Shown here piece by piece: positions 63,745 to 64,000 of a DNA stretch of 64,000 nucleotides. Origin of the DNA: Okapia johnstoni. Its lineage: Eukaryota; Chordata; Mammalia; Artiodactyla; Giraffidae. Each line of letters starts with the position of its first letter. Position 1 is the first letter of the stretch. The notes beneath the pieces were generated by a model. It had not been told where the DNA came from. It did not search any database and worked only from the letters and a program-made list of their open reading frames with translations. Position numbers and translations under genes: made by a program. The stretch lies in NCBI GenBank assembly GCA_024291935.2, contig CM044306.1, forward strand, positions 4,722,501 through 4,786,500. The letters run 5' to 3'.

Positions 63745-63878
63745 CGTTTTGTTGTTTGTGCTCAGTTGTGTCCAACCCATCGTGCCCTCGTGGACTGTAG
63801 CCCGCCAGCTCCTCCGTCCATGGGGTTTCCCAGGCAAGGACACTGGAGTGGGGTGCCATTTCCTTCTCCAGGGGGATT
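63745..63878 (-). mobile_element. Bov-tA SINE body
   Basis: 'tgtttgtgctcagttgtgtc', 'ggactgtagcccgccagctc', 'aggcaaggacactggagtgg', 'ccatttccttctccaggggg'. The head is missing. The last 120 bases of the window contain only a short (tgaa)n and (tcaa)n run near 63915-63945. Confidence 0.9.
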
Positions 63879-64000
63879 ACGATGGCACGAATTAGATGCT
63901 CACTGAGGGAGTGGATGAATGAATGAAGCCATCAGTCAATCAATCGATCATCAAATGAAGTTAGAACCTGCATCCTTAGCTAGCTTTTCTGGTCTGTATC

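Larger units (their letters stand above)
28328..64000 (-). other. SLC39A11: SLC39A11 intron preceding the 28157-28327 exon
   Basis: Minus-strand DNA upstream of the acceptor at 28328. The polypyrimidine tract 'ccctctctttctgctcag' lies directly before the exon. The preceding ZIP11 coding sequence (before DKSENG) was looked for by eye and not found, so this is read as an intron longer than 35 kb. It contains the repeats and low-copy blocks below. Confidence 0.8.

Overview
The window is mammalian nuclear DNA from a ruminant, almost certainly a bovid (cattle, buffalo, sheep or goat). It is packed with ruminant-specific retroposons: Bov-tA SINEs, BovB (RTE) 3' ends, CHR-type tRNA-Glu SINEs shared by cetartiodactyls, and artiodactyl L1 3' ends. 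Older mammalian repeats (MIR, L2, MER5A, MER1-like hAT, MaLR LTRs, a mariner MITE) lie underneath. There are no bacterial genes, operons, CRISPR arrays or structural RNA genes.

Only one protein-coding segment can be supported: a 171-bp internal exon on the minus strand at 28157-28327. It has consensus splice sites and encodes a piece of the zinc transporter ZIP11 (SLC39A11), ending inside the conserved HNxPEG metal-site motif of the ZIP family. The rest of the window is therefore read as two large SLC39A11 introns, 1-28156 (after the exon) and 28328-64000 (before it). In human, SLC39A11 lies next to the SOX9 regulatory domain, so conserved-looking non-coding blocks here could be distal regulatory DNA. 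That is an inference.

Layout: 1-8.8 kb is rich in nested retroposons. From 8.8 to 20 kb the DNA is sparser in young repeats and holds several AT-rich, homeodomain-site-rich blocks (about 13.7, 15.2, 17.9 and 19.2 kb) plus a large inverted duplication (15417-16544). From 20 to 28 kb are SINEs, a MaLR LTR, a probable ruminant ERV LTR and a complete small MER1-like element beside the exon. From 28 to 50 kb SINEs, L1 ends and low-copy DNA alternate, including an RFX X-box-like site at 42.93 kb. From 50 to 64 kb are a G-rich minisatellite, a second LTR, another homeobox-motif block (52.4-52.7 kb), several nested L1s, and a BovB copy at 60.7-61.8 kb that contains an eight-copy 47-bp minisatellite expanded from the BovB sequence itself.

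The strongest leads are the 47-bp array, the inverted duplication at 15.4-16.5 kb, and the candidate regulatory blocks near 19.2 kb and 52.5 kb. Repeat family names are assigned from remembered consensus features, not a database search, so subfamily names and exact ends are approximate.
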